Assembly (NCBI RefSeq): GCF_016918505.1
Contig: NZ_JAFFPZ010000022.1
Location: 1 to 43,841 of the forward strand
Direction: 5' to 3'
Length of the DNA: 43,841 nt
From: Desulforhopalus vacuolatus
GTDB lineage: Bacteria; Desulfobacterota; Desulfobulbia; Desulfobulbales; Desulfocapsaceae
Shown here: positions 16,460-24,833 of the stretch, in pieces
Numbering within the stretch: position 1 is the first letter of the stretch
Layout of the letters: each line of letters begins with the position of its first letter
Translations under genes and position numbers: made by a program
Notes under the pieces: model-generated
What the model was told of the DNA's origin: nothing
The model's input: only the letters and a program-made list of their open reading frames with translations
Database searches by the model: none

Positions 16460-17760
16460 TGCCAGAACTGTTTCTTGCCCTTTTCTTGTTGATTCTACTT
16501 TTTGCCCTTCTTGCGGGCGGACTGTGGGTGGCTTTTTCTCTTTTGGTTGTTGGCATGACCGGGATGGTGCTGTTTACCGATGCGCCCCTCGGCAGTGTGC
16601 TGGCGACTACGGTGTGGGGGGCGAGTAACAGCTGGTCGCTGGCCGCTCTGCCACTTTTTATATGGATGGGGGAAATCCTTTTCCGGTCGCGACTCTCCGA
16701 GGATATGTTTGCCGGACTCGCACCCTGGCTGACTCATCTTCCCGGACGGCTGGTGCATGTGAATATTCTTGGCTGCGCTCTCTTTGCGGCGGTCTCCGGT
16801 TCCTCGGCGGCCACGGCGGCAACCATCGGCAAGATGAGTATCCCCGAGTTGAAGCGGCGGGGTTACCCTGAATCGCTTATTCTCGGTTCTCTTGCCGGTT
16901 CGGCCACCCTCGGTCTGCTCATCCCGCCCTCCATTATTCTTATTGTCTACGGGGTGGCCACCGAGCAGTCGATTGCGCGGTTGTTCGTTGCCGGAGTGTT
17001 GCCCGGGGTGTTGTTGATCGGGCTTTTTATTGCGTATGTGACGGTCTGGTCATTTCTTCATCCTGGGGCAATTCCGGAAGAGAAGGTAGAGATCAGCCTG
17101 CGTGGCAAGCTGAAGGGATTGACGTTGCTTATGCCGGTGACGCTGTTGATTTTCGGGGTGATCGGTTCGATATATTCAGGGATTGCCTCGCCGACCGACG
17201 CAGCCGCTGTCGGCGTGGTACTGGCGCTGGGGTTGTCAGCGTGGAGTGGTACCCTCAACCGGCAGAATTTTATTGACGGCCTGCTCGGGGCGACGAAAAC
17301 CTCCTGCATGATCTCTTTTATCCTTGCCGGGGCCGCGTTCCTTACGGTGGCGATGGGCTTTACCGGTATCCCCAAAATGCTGGCAGTATGGATCAGCGGT
17401 ATGGGGCTGTCGCATTACACTCTGCTCGCTGCGCTGACAGTTTTCTTTATTGTTATGGGCTGTTTCCTCGACGGTATATCCGTGGTGGTGCTGACGACCT
17501 CGGTCATCATGCCGATGGTGGAGCAGGCCGGGATTGATGTCCTGTGGTTCGGCATCTTTGTGGTCATTGTGGTGGAAATGGCGCAGATTACGCCGCCAGT
17601 TGGTTTTAATCTTTTTGTTATTCAGGGATTGACTGGAATTGACATTCTGCGTATTGCTGCAGCAGCACTGCCTTTTTTCCTGCTTCTCATGCTGGGACTG
17701 GTCCTGATTTCGGTTTTTCCGCAGATTGTGACGGTGCTGCCGATGATGATGGGGGGCTGA
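16459..17760 (+). CDS. TRAP transporter large permease (DctM family), system 2
   Basis: A 433-residue polytopic protein with DctM landmarks: SWSLAALPLFIWMGEIL, AAVSGSSAATAATIG, ATLGLLIPPSIILIVYG and EMAQITPPVGFNLFVIQG. It carries out sodium-coupled transport with DctQ and the binding protein upstream. The gene ends in MMMGG, then a gap rich in repeats precedes the D-glutamate cyclase genes, so those may need their own promoter. Confidence 0.92.
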   Translation: MPELFLALFLLILLFALLAGGLWVAFSLLVVGMTGMVLFTDAPLGSVLATTVWGASNSWSLAALPLFIWMGEILFRSRLSEDMFAGLAPWLTHLPGRLVHVNILGCALFAAVSGSSAATAATIGKMSIPELKRRGYPESLILGSLAGSATLGLLIPPSIILIVYGVATEQSIARLFVAGVLPGVLLIGLFIAYVTVWSFLHPGAIPEEKVEISLRGKLKGLTLLMPVTLLIFGVIGSIYSGIASPTDAAAVGVVLALGLSAWSGTLNRQNFIDGLLGATKTSCMISFILAGAAFLTVAMGFTGIPKMLAVWISGMGLSHYTLLAALTVFFIVMGCFLDGISVVVLTTSVIMPMVEQAGIDVLWFGIFVVIVVEMAQITPPVGFNLFVIQGLTGIDILRIAAAALPFFLLLMLGLVLISVFPQIVTVLPMMMGG

Positions 17761-17815
17761 TTTTTTCGCAGAGTATTGCTGTTGTTCTATCTTTACTCTT
17801 TGCGCTGTTCGTGAA

Positions 17816-17882
17816 AATTCGTGTCTATTCGTGGTTACAAATTGCAAAAGGAACCACGAATGGACACGGATAAACACGAATT
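17816..17882. repeat. Long inverted repeat with AATTCGTGT ends
   Basis: AATTCGTGTCTATTCGTGG (17816-17834) faces its imperfect complement at 17852-17882, which ends AAACACGAATT. The loop is about 15 bases. A long hairpin of this kind is a known type of small dispersed repeat and may also act as a terminator after the TRAP operon. Confidence 0.6.
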
Positions 17883-17886
17883 ATTA

Positions 17887-17963
17887 TCCATTTGTAATCG
17901 CCAAAAAAGATGTCGACGCAGTTGCGTTCTCTGGTCAGTAAAAAATGTGATTGATATTATTCG
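17887..17963 (-). repeat. Dispersed mosaic repeat, partial copy A
   Basis: Nearly identical to 30717-30792: both carry GTAATCGCCAAAAAA, GCAGTTGCGTTCTCTGGTCA and the terminal AAAAATGT. It represents the ACCAGAGAACG end of the repeat family and lacks the heptamer part. It lies between the TRAP 2 operon and the DUF1445 gene. Confidence 0.7.
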
Positions 17964-18002
17964 ATGTCCCCTTATTTCTTGAAAACTCTGAAGAGGAGAA
18001 AA

Positions 18003-18782
18003 ATGACCTCAGTAACAACCCCGGCCGAGTTCCGGAAGAAGATCGCCAGCGGTGAGTTCAACGCACCCACCGCCGGATACTGTGATGGTTTTGTTCAGGC
18101 CAATCTGCTGGTGCTGCCCGGGGAATATGCCGGACATTTCGAGGCGTTTGCCCGGGCCAATGCCGCGCCGGTACCGGTACTGGAAATTGTAAAGGGCGGG
18201 TATCGCAGCTCGGTACTGGCGGACGGGGCCAATCTGCTCAATGAACTGCCCTCCTACGATATCTTCGAGAACGGAGAGCGGGTGGCACGGACAGCGGATA
18301 TGGAAAAATACTACTCTGAGGATATGGTCTTCTTCCTCATTGGCTGCAGCTTCTCCTTTGAGGCCCGGATGGTGCAGGAGGGGATTCCTCTACGCCATGT
18401 TGCTCAGAAGATTAACGTGGCCATGTATGACACCAGCCTGCCGCTGACGCCGGTGGATATCTTCCACGGCAACATGGTGGTTTCCATGCGACCCATCCGT
18501 CGGGATCTGGTGGCAAAGGCCTGCGTTGTCACCAGTCATTTTCCCAGGACCCATGGAATGCCGGTGCAGGTGGGCTCTCCGGAGATGATTGGCATTACAG
18601 ATATCTCCCGGCCTGATTACGGCGATCCCGTGGAGATTAAAGCAGATGAAATTCCGGTCTTCTGGGCCTGCGGGGTGACACCGCAGAATGTGCTGCGCAG
18701 TATCAAGATCCCTTTCGCCATTACCCACTCACCGGGGTACATGTTTGTGTCGGACCGCAGAGACAGTGAATATTATGAATAA
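18003..18782 (+). CDS. DUF1445 / YcsI family protein, D-glutamate cyclase N-terminal-type subunit
   Basis: A 259-residue cytoplasmic protein of the family once called putative hydro-lyase. GAAGAGGAG precedes the ATG at 18003. Family segments: GYCDGFVQANLLVLP (residues 26-40), MVFFLIGCSFSFEARM, LRHVAQKINVAMYDT and WACGVTPQNVL. In vertebrate D-glutamate cyclase (DGLUCY), a domain of this family is fused to a DUF4392 domain; here the partner is the next gene, overlapping by 8 bp. The predicted pair converts D-glutamate to 5-oxo-D-proline. Presence next to pxpABC supports this. The assignment of activity to this subunit alone is not established by sequence. Confidence 0.85.
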   Translation: MTSVTTPAEFRKKIASGEFNAPTAGYCDGFVQANLLVLPGEYAGHFEAFARANAAPVPVLEIVKGGYRSSVLADGANLLNELPSYDIFENGERVARTADMEKYYSEDMVFFLIGCSFSFEARMVQEGIPLRHVAQKINVAMYDTSLPLTPVDIFHGNMVVSMRPIRRDLVAKACVVTSHFPRTHGMPVQVGSPEMIGITDISRPDYGDPVEIKADEIPVFWACGVTPQNVLRSIKIPFAITHSPGYMFVSDRRDSEYYE

Positions 18783-19668
18783 GACCGTTGACGATGTCAT
18801 CCTTTCCCGTTCAACACGCGGCATGGACAAGCTGTATGCCCGTTACCCCCAGCCCTGGTGCCGCCGTGCGGCGGAAGCCTTTCTCGCTCTTGACCGTGGC
18901 CGGGTCTTTATCTATACAGGATTTCTGGCTGGGGAGAGAGGGGAGACGGACGGACCCGTTGGTGCCTTTTTCCTCTATCAGGGCATGGTGAAGCTGGGCT
19001 GGTCGCCGATGATCCTGACCGATTCCTGCTGCAACGGCTACTTTTCTGAATGTGAGACGCTTTTCATTGAGAAAGGGGAGGATGATGACGCACGTCTGCA
19101 AGAAATTCTCCACAGGTATGAACCCGTAGCCCACCTCTCCATCGAGAGACTTGGCCATGATGGAGCAGGGCAGTATCTTAATTTCAGCGGGAAAGATCTC
19201 TCAGAGAGCACTCCCCGGCTTGATCATCTCTTTGAGCTGGCACAGACGCCAACCTTTGCCATCGGCGACGGCGGCAATGAGGTGGGTATGGGTAATTTTG
19301 CCGAGTTTCTGCCGAGTCTCGGGGTGACTCCCTGCGTGATTCGCAGCGACTTTCCGATTGTCGCCTCCGTTTCCAACTGGGGAGCCTATGGTCTGCTTGC
19401 CGAGCTGGAACGAGACAGCGGGGAAGAGTTACTGCCGGATTTTGCCGAGGTGGAAGAGTATCTCCAGAAGATAGTTTCCTGCGGTGCAGTGGATGGCATC
19501 AGTGGCAAAAATGAAATGTCGGTGGACGGTAAAGGCTATCTGGTAGACTGTGAGGTGCTGCGGGAACTGCGGGAGGTGAGGCAGGGAGACGGAAGACAGG
19601 AGACGGGAGAAAGGAGAAGGGAGACAGGAAAAAGCAAACATACACGCCATATTGTCACCACGGGGTGA
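18775..19668 (+). CDS. DUF4392 / D-glutamate cyclase C-terminal-type protein
   Basis: A 297-residue protein whose ATG lies inside the end of the preceding gene, implying coupled translation. The conserved GDGGNEVGMGN (164-174) is the hallmark of the DUF4392 domain of D-glutamate cyclase, with FIYTGFLAG (46-54) and TDSCCNGYF (82-90) as further family blocks. From about residue 268 on, the sequence is a low-complexity Gly/Arg/Glu/Thr tail encoded by a purine heptamer array, then by the first bases of a tandem repeat. The tail is thus repeat-derived and the original stop was probably lost. The core domain looks complete. Confidence 0.85.
   Translation: MNKTVDDVILSRSTRGMDKLYARYPQPWCRRAAEAFLALDRGRVFIYTGFLAGERGETDGPVGAFFLYQGMVKLGWSPMILTDSCCNGYFSECETLFIEKGEDDDARLQEILHRYEPVAHLSIERLGHDGAGQYLNFSGKDLSESTPRLDHLFELAQTPTFAIGDGGNEVGMGNFAEFLPSLGVTPCVIRSDFPIVASVSNWGAYGLLAELERDSGEELLPDFAEVEEYLQKIVSCGAVDGISGKNEMSVDGKGYLVDCEVLRELREVRQGDGRQETGERRRETGKSKHTRHIVTTG
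19585..19640. repeat. GGAGACG heptamer array inside the 3' end of the DUF4392 gene
   Basis: Six head-to-tail heptamers at 19585-19626: GGAGACG, GAAGACA, GGAGACG, GGAGAAA, GGAGAAG, GGAGACA, then a GGAAAAAGCAAA edge. The same array occurs in the dispersed repeats at 20290-20340, 23050-23095, 30640-30674 and 37020-37060. It is read in frame as the protein tail. Confidence 0.8.
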
Positions 19669-20155
19669 TAACGGTGACCTTACACATCATTGGTGAAAAA
19701 TTGCCACAACAGTGATTCCAGCAATGATGTAGAGACAAGGCATGCCTTGTCTACACGGTGACGATAAACGTTACGGTAACGGTGCAACCGTAACCGAATA
19801 CGAAACACCGATAACCCGCGAAAAATACACGCCACATTGTCACCACGGGGTGATAACGGTGACATTACACATCATTGGTGAAAAATCGCCACAACAGTGA
19901 TTCCAGCAATGATGTAGAGACAAGGCATGCCTTGTCTACACGGTAACGATAAACGTTACGGTAACGGTGCAACTGTAACCGAATACGGAACACCGATAAC
20001 CCGTGAAACATACACGCCACATTGTCACCACGGGGTGATAACGGTAACATTACACATCATTGGTGAAAAATAGCTACAACAGTGATTCCAGCAATGATGT
20101 AGAGACAAGGCATGCCTTGTCTACACGGTGACGGTAACCGTAACAATAACGGTGG
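19641..20155. repeat. Three tandem copies of a 185-bp unit
   Basis: Units begin at 19641, 19826 and 20011 (exact 185-bp period), the third cut short. Copies differ at only a few positions. Each contains the perfect 20-bp palindrome around CAAGGCATGCCTTG (centres near 19742, 19927, 20112), a CACCACGGGGTGATAACGGT segment, and a run of GGTAAC-like steps. Antisense frames of 61 codons recur in register with the period but have no sign of being genes. Function unknown. Confidence 0.85.
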
Positions 20156-20170
20156 AATAACACGGTGGAA

Positions 20171-20375
20171 TGATTTGTAACGAATGGATAAACAGGATGT
20201 AAAAAGAGCCTTTCTTAATAGAAATGGTCTAATCGTGCGAAAAAGGGCATTTTTTATAAAAGCGTAACTTCTTAAAGTTTTTCGCTGTTCCGTCTTTTGC
20301 TTTTCCCTGTCTCCCGTTTCCCGTCTCCTTTCTCCCTTTTAAATCCACCAATACAAAATGGAAATGGTATTACTC
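20171..20375 (+). repeat. Dispersed mosaic repeat, copy B (3' side of cimA)
   Basis: Contains AACGAATGGATAAACAGGAT, a heptamer-type tract (CTGTCTCCCGTTTCCCGTC) and the end CACCAATACAAAATG followed by GGTATTACTC. The left part differs from other copies. The right terminus reads GAGTAATACC on the minus strand and provides the TAA of cimA. Confidence 0.65.
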
Positions 20376-21974
20376 CTCAAGGGCCCGCTGTTCATCCTTC
20401 ATGAGCTTATAGCTGACAGCGTCAATCAATGCCTGCCAGCTCGCTTCAATGAGGTTTTCCGAGACCCCGACGGTGCCCCAGTGCATGTAGGGATCTTTGC
20501 TTTCCACCAGTACCCGCACCCGGGCCTGGGTGCCATAGTCGCCGGAAAGAACGCGAACTTTGTAGTCGGTAAGTTCCATCTCTTCAATAGAGGGGTAGAA
20601 GACAGTCAACGCCTTGCGGATTGCCTGGTCAAGGGCATTGACCGGACCATCGCCCATTGCGGCGGTGTGCATCTCGCGGCCGCCTACCTCGATCCGGATG
20701 GTGGATTCGGTGAGGGGGCTTTTGTCCATGCGGTACTTGTGGTTCATTATCCGGTAACCGTCAAACTTGAAATAGGTGCGCTGCATGCCGAGAGTGCGCC
20801 GCAACATCAGCTCGAAACTCGCCTCGGCACCTTCATATTGAAAGCCAAAGCTCTCCAGTTTTTTCAGTTCACTCATGATGCTGCTAATCATCGGATCGTT
20901 CGCCTTCAGCTGCAGCCCCCACTGTTTCGCCTTGAGCAGGATGTTGGCTTTGCCACTCTGGTCGGAGATTAATACCCGGCGATTGTTGCCTACGACTTCC
21001 GGCTTGATGTGTTCGTAGGTGAGCGGATTATGTTTCACTGCGCTGACATGAATCCCACCCTTGTGGGCAAAGGCCGATTCGCCCACATAGGGCTGAAATC
21101 GCCAGGGCTGGAGGTTGGCCAGCTCGTTAATGAGACGGGAGACGGTATAGAGGCGGTTGATATGTGGTTTGGGGCCGCAGTCATAACCCATCTTCAGCAC
21201 CAGCGCGGGGATAATTGAAGTGAGGTTGGCATTGCCGCAGCGCTCACCGAAACCGTTGATGGTTCCCTGCACCTGCTGTATTTTGCCGGTGGCGATGGCG
21301 ACAAGGGCGTTGCCGACGGCAGTCTCAGAATCATTGTGGGTATGGATGCCGAGGGGTGTGACTATGTCTTTTTCTTCCAGGAAACTGCTGAGCTCCTCAA
21401 TGATCGATGTGATCTCCTGGGGCAGACAGCCGCCGTTGGTGTCGCAGAGGATGAGTCGCTCCGCGCCGCCGCGTACAGCCGCTTCGATGGTCTGCAGAGC
21501 ATATTCACGGTTGTTCTTGAAGCCGTCGAAAAAGTGTTCGGCATCGTAGAAGAGCTGGTCAACCTGTGGTTTCAGCCAGGCGAGACTGCTCTCAATGATA
21601 TCAAGGTTCTGTTGGAGGGAGATACCAAGAGCCTGAGTGGCATGGATATCCCAGCTTTTGCCGAAAATGGTCAGCACCGGGCATTTGGCAGCGACAAGTG
21701 CCTGAAGATTGGCATCTTTCTCCGGGGTGTTTTTGATGTGGCGGGTGGAACCGAAGGCCGCGAGTTTCGCGTGGGAGAGCGTTTCCTTGCGAATTTTTTC
21801 AAAAAACTCTTCGGAGACCGGGTTGGAGCCGGGCCAGCCGCCTTCAATATAATCAATGCCGAAGTCGTCGAGGGCGCAGGTGATCTTCAGTTTGTCAGAA
21901 ACAGAGATGTTGAAGTTTTCTGCCTGGGTGCCATCACGCAGGGTTGTATCGTAGATCTCTATAAATGTGCTCAT
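20370..21974 (-). CDS. cimA: (R)-citramalate synthase
   Basis: A 534-residue member of the isopropylmalate/homocitrate synthase family. It condenses pyruvate with acetyl-CoA to citramalate, the first step of the threonine-independent isoleucine route. The TIM-barrel start EIYDTTLRDGTQ (6-17) holds the metal and pyruvate site, and HTHNDSETAVGN is the second metal motif. The C-terminal part has the allosteric LeuA-dimer domain expected for CimA. Length fits CimA of Geobacter and sulfate reducers. It is monocistronic; its stop codon lies in the end of a dispersed repeat. A divergent gap of about 270 bp separates it from the GntR gene. Confidence 0.93.
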   Translation of the reverse strand: MSTFIEIYDTTLRDGTQAENFNISVSDKLKITCALDDFGIDYIEGGWPGSNPVSEEFFEKIRKETLSHAKLAAFGSTRHIKNTPEKDANLQALVAAKCPVLTIFGKSWDIHATQALGISLQQNLDIIESSLAWLKPQVDQLFYDAEHFFDGFKNNREYALQTIEAAVRGGAERLILCDTNGGCLPQEITSIIEELSSFLEEKDIVTPLGIHTHNDSETAVGNALVAIATGKIQQVQGTINGFGERCGNANLTSIIPALVLKMGYDCGPKPHINRLYTVSRLINELANLQPWRFQPYVGESAFAHKGGIHVSAVKHNPLTYEHIKPEVVGNNRRVLISDQSGKANILLKAKQWGLQLKANDPMISSIMSELKKLESFGFQYEGAEASFELMLRRTLGMQRTYFKFDGYRIMNHKYRMDKSPLTESTIRIEVGGREMHTAAMGDGPVNALDQAIRKALTVFYPSIEEMELTDYKVRVLSGDYGTQARVRVLVESKDPYMHWGTVGVSENLIEASWQALIDAVSYKLMKDEQRALEE

Positions 21975-22081
21975 CAGGTGTCCCTCGTTAAAAAAAAGAT
22001 GTAAACCGGCAGATTACGTTTTTTACCTTGAGAATGCAAGAGGCAACAGAATGAAGGTATAATCTTGCAACCTATGGTTTT

Positions 22082-22104
22082 TTGGATTACCATTAGACCA
22101 ATGG
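22082..22104. promoter_or_regulatory. Possible GntR operator in the cimA-gntR gap
   Basis: TTGGATTACCATTAGACCAA (22082-22101) has TTGG/CCAA ends and inner TTACC/AGACC blocks, resembling operators of FadR-subfamily regulators such as PdhR and LldR (TTGGT...ACCAA). It lies 140 bp before the regulator gene and 108 bp before cimA. This is a pattern match only. Confidence 0.3.
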
Positions 22105-22243
22105 CGATGACCCAATCTCAGGGTCTTTTCAGTGCAGGTTCAGCAGAAAAAGGGTTTCTGGGCGTATAAAGCAGTTGCTGTTTCCCTGTTATTCCGTGAC
22201 TGACCTGTTTTTTTTTAAACCTTAATATAAACACAATGCAACT

Positions 22244-22951
22244 ATGAGTTTGAAACCAATCAAGCCGAAACGTATTTCCGATCAGGTCTTTGAGCAGCTC
22301 CGTGAACTGATCTACAGAGGTACTTTCAAACCGGGGGCGCAGATTCCACCCGAGCGTGATCTTGCTCAGTCCATGGAAGTAAGCCGGACCTCGGTGCGGA
22401 ACGCCATCAATAAACTGGTTACCCTGGGACTGCTGGAACACCGTCAGGGGCAGGGTACCTTCGTCAGTTCACCCGAGAGCCGTGAGGGGAATCCCCTTGT
22501 TGCTGCTATGGGAGCGGAGGAAGCTTCCATCGACGATCTGCTCGAAGTGCGGATGGGGCTGGAGTGCAACTCCGCCATGCTTGCAGCTCTTCGGGCATCG
22601 GAGGTTGATATCAATGCCATGCGCAAAAATCTTGAAGACATGGAAGATGAGCTGCGGATAACTGATAAAATTTCACCGGAATCGGATGTTGCCTTTCACA
22701 TGGCTATTACCTTTGCCACCCGAAATCCTGTGATCATTCATCTGATGCGCAGTTTCTACGATTTTCTCTTTGTCGGGATCAAGACCAACCTGGTTCATCT
22801 TTACCTTGAACGTCCGATGCTTGACGAAGTAATGCTGCAGCATCGACGGGTCTTCAATTGCATCGAATCCCGTGATGCTGACGGTGCACTCGAAGCGATG
22901 AAAGCGCATATCCTCTTTGTAAAACACTTTTTCAAGAAGAAACAGTTCTGA
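22244..22951 (+). CDS. GntR family transcriptional regulator, FadR subfamily
   Basis: A 235-residue repressor-type protein. The N-terminal winged helix carries QVFEQLRELIYRGTFKPG and PPERDLAQSMEVSRTSVRNA (residues 10-60), then GLLEHRQGQGTFV. The C-terminal all-helical FCD domain (about 85-230) binds a small carboxylate, with the typical Asp and His metal ligands spread through EVRMGLE, HMAI and HRRV. No clear ribosome site precedes the ATG. Possible targets are cimA, the TRAP 3 operon or itself; members of this subfamily commonly answer to pyruvate, lactate or other organic acids. Confidence 0.9.
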   Translation: MSLKPIKPKRISDQVFEQLRELIYRGTFKPGAQIPPERDLAQSMEVSRTSVRNAINKLVTLGLLEHRQGQGTFVSSPESREGNPLVAAMGAEEASIDDLLEVRMGLECNSAMLAALRASEVDINAMRKNLEDMEDELRITDKISPESDVAFHMAITFATRNPVIIHLMRSFYDFLFVGIKTNLVHLYLERPMLDEVMLQHRRVFNCIESRDADGALEAMKAHILFVKHFFKKKQF

Positions 22952-22970
22952 GATTTTCCTGGCTGAATTT

Positions 22971-23012
22971 CCCCGATTTCCCTCTATTTTATGGAAGTCG
23001 GGGATTTTTTTT
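22971..23012 (+). terminator. Strong intrinsic terminator after the GntR gene
   Basis: CCCCGATTTCC (22971-22981) pairs with GGAAGTCGGGG (22993-23003) with one mismatch, then ATTTTTTTT. It ends the regulator transcript 20 bp after the stop codon. Confidence 0.85.
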
Positions 23013-23124
23013 GACCAGAAAAAGCAACTGCATAGACATCTTTTGCTTTTTCCTGTCTCCCGTCTCCTTCCTCCCGTCTCCCCTGTCTTTGAATCCGCCA
23101 ATACAAAATGTAAACAAAATTATT
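23012..23124 (+). repeat. Dispersed mosaic repeat, short copy C (3' side of the LPG-like gene)
   Basis: Begins TTGACCAGAAAAAGCAACTGC, has CATAGACATCTTTTGC, a heptamer tract and the end GAATCCGCCAATACAAAATG. Inner modules present in copy F are deleted. The right terminus, AATTATTCC, supplies the stop codon of the minus-strand gene at 23120. Confidence 0.75.
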
Positions 23125-24088
23125 CCGTCGGGGGCTTTTTGCTTTTATCCTGGGTGAGCAGACGGTGGAGGTAGACAAGTCCTCCACAGGTTGAATAGCT
23201 TATGGTCAGGGCTAAATAGAGCAGGGCAAGAGAGCGGGTCTGCAACTCGCCCATACCGACACTGCCGAAAAAGAAGATATACCCGGCGTCGCGCAGGCCG
23301 ATGCCGTTGATGGAGATGGGCAGGGTTTCGAGCAGGGTGACGAGGGGAACGAACATGCAGAAATAGATAAAACCGGTGTGGCAGTGGATAATCTGTGACA
23401 GCATGTAGACAACAATGCAGACAGAGAACTGGAAAAGAAAGGAGAGGAGTATGGCCCGGATGAGAAGTTTGCGGTCCGCACTGTACACCGAGACCGAGAG
23501 CAGCAGCTTGTCAGCCAGTCTGCGGATAAGGGGAATATTATTAAGGCGGCAGATGGAGAGCACGGCGTTGAAGGGCTTTTGGGCAAAGAGGGCCCAGAGC
23601 CCCAGCAGCATTGCCCCCAGCAGGCCCAGCGGGATGAGGAAGAACCAGGGGTTGCCGAAGCGGGAACCCACCAGCATGGAGCTCACGACGCCGAGACAGA
23701 CCATTGCCAGAAGTCCGGAGAGACGGTCTGCGAGTACGGAGACAGCGGTTCGAGCTGTCTGCTGACTGCGACCGGCCACATCGACAATGCGGTAGGAGTC
23801 TCCCCCGATATTGGAAGGGAGAAACATATTGTAGAAGCTGCCGATCATATAGGTGGCGGTGAGGGTGGAGAGCGGCAGGTCGATGTTGTCACTCTGCAGA
23901 AACATGCGCCATTTGGCTGCGGAAATCACTGTGTTAATGAGAACCAGTGCGGCAATGGGCAGCAGCCAGAGAAAATTGGCTCCGGCGAGAACCGCAGCCA
24001 TGTTCTCAAGGGGAATCTTGCGGTAGAGCAGGAAGATCAGGCCGAGACTGATGAGGAATTTGGCTGCTGTGAGGAGTCGTTTTTTCAT
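23120..24088 (-). CDS. LPG-synthase-like / flippase-like membrane protein (UPF0104)
   Basis: A 322-residue protein with 7-8 hydrophobic segments and the pattern of the lysylphosphatidylglycerol synthetase TM-region family: AAKWRMFL, ATYMIGSFYNMFLPSNIGGD (the conserved N-x-F-L-P-x-x-x-G-G-D block), ADRLSGLLAM and SINGIGLRDAGYIFFF. It lacks the lysyl-transferase domain, so a role in moving or modifying envelope lipids is more likely. Its ATG overlaps the acetyltransferase stop by 4 bp. The C-terminal codons run into a dispersed repeat that provides the TAA. Confidence 0.85.
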   Translation of the reverse strand: MKKRLLTAAKFLISLGLIFLLYRKIPLENMAAVLAGANFLWLLPIAALVLINTVISAAKWRMFLQSDNIDLPLSTLTATYMIGSFYNMFLPSNIGGDSYRIVDVAGRSQQTARTAVSVLADRLSGLLAMVCLGVVSSMLVGSRFGNPWFFLIPLGLLGAMLLGLWALFAQKPFNAVLSICRLNNIPLIRRLADKLLLSVSVYSADRKLLIRAILLSFLFQFSVCIVVYMLSQIIHCHTGFIYFCMFVPLVTLLETLPISINGIGLRDAGYIFFFGSVGMGELQTRSLALLYLALTISYSTCGGLVYLHRLLTQDKSKKPPTE

Positions 24089-24816
24089 TCTCCGCGCCTT
24101 TTCACAACCTTTGCCGGGATACCAAGGCAGACGGCGTTTTCCGGTATCGATCTGGTGACCACTGCACCGGTTCCGGCAATGGAGCCGCGCCCCATCTTTA
24201 CCCCGCCGAGTACGCTGACATTGGCACCAAGCCAGACGTTGCCTGCCAGCTCGATACCGCCATCATTGCGGATTCCCTGTTCGCGAATCAGTTTTTCGAG
24301 ATCGTCGATGTTGTAACTGCCTCCGGCAATAACCAGACTGCGCTGGCCGAGGATACAGTCTTCGCCGATGACCACCGGGCAGCCGTGGGTGGACTGGACA
24401 ATGGCCTGAGTATTGATTCCGGTGTTGGCCCCGATGGTGATGGAGCCCTCTTTGCAGGAGAGGGTGATGTCGTTGGAGAGCATGACGTTGTCGCCCAGCT
24501 CTATGGCCCGTTCACCTGTCCCGCGGCCATCGAGCACACACCTTTCACTTATCACCACCGCGTGGCCGAGAAAGATCCGGCCCGGTCGGCGCAGGATGAT
24601 GCCGGAGGCGAACATGCAGCCACCACCGCAGGCTCCGAAGAGGCGGGGCCAGAACAGCTTGCGCAGGACGATGCCGAGGGCTCCCGGAATGGGGGAGAGC
24701 AGCATGCACCATTCAAAGTAGAGCAGTTTGCCGAGTCCGCGGCTGCCCACCATTACATCTTGATATTTGCCGAGGGGAGAACCTTTTCCGGCGACTGTAT
24801 CATGGGTTTTACTCAT
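24085..24816 (-). CDS. Hexapeptide-repeat acyltransferase (left-handed beta-helix)
   Basis: A 243-residue acyltransferase, probably an O-acetyltransferase. After an N-terminal helical region, isoleucine/valine hexads recur: ITIGANTGINTQAIV, CPVVIGEDCILGQRSLVIAGG, ELAGNVWLGANVSVLGG, KMGRGSIAGTGAVV, ending in NAVCLGIPAKVVKRR, the family C-terminal signature. STHGC around the middle may hold the catalytic histidine. It starts 17 bp after the TRAP large permease gene and overlaps the LPG-like gene, so a lipid or glycan modification pair is transcribed with a solute importer, an unusual mixture. Confidence 0.85.
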   Translation of the reverse strand: MSKTHDTVAGKGSPLGKYQDVMVGSRGLGKLLYFEWCMLLSPIPGALGIVLRKLFWPRLFGACGGGCMFASGIILRRPGRIFLGHAVVISERCVLDGRGTGERAIELGDNVMLSNDITLSCKEGSITIGANTGINTQAIVQSTHGCPVVIGEDCILGQRSLVIAGGSYNIDDLEKLIREQGIRNDGGIELAGNVWLGANVSVLGGVKMGRGSIAGTGAVVTRSIPENAVCLGIPAKVVKRRGE

Positions 24817-24833
24817 CGTGTTTTTCCTGAACC

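Noticed and set aside
19680-20050. Two tandem 61-codon minus-strand frames with nearly the same sequence
   Set aside because: They arise because the 185-bp repeat is open in one frame and recur with its period; no ribosome site or protein features.
19641-20155. Possible CRISPR array
   Set aside because: The whole 185-bp unit is repeated without unique spacers and no cas genes are present.
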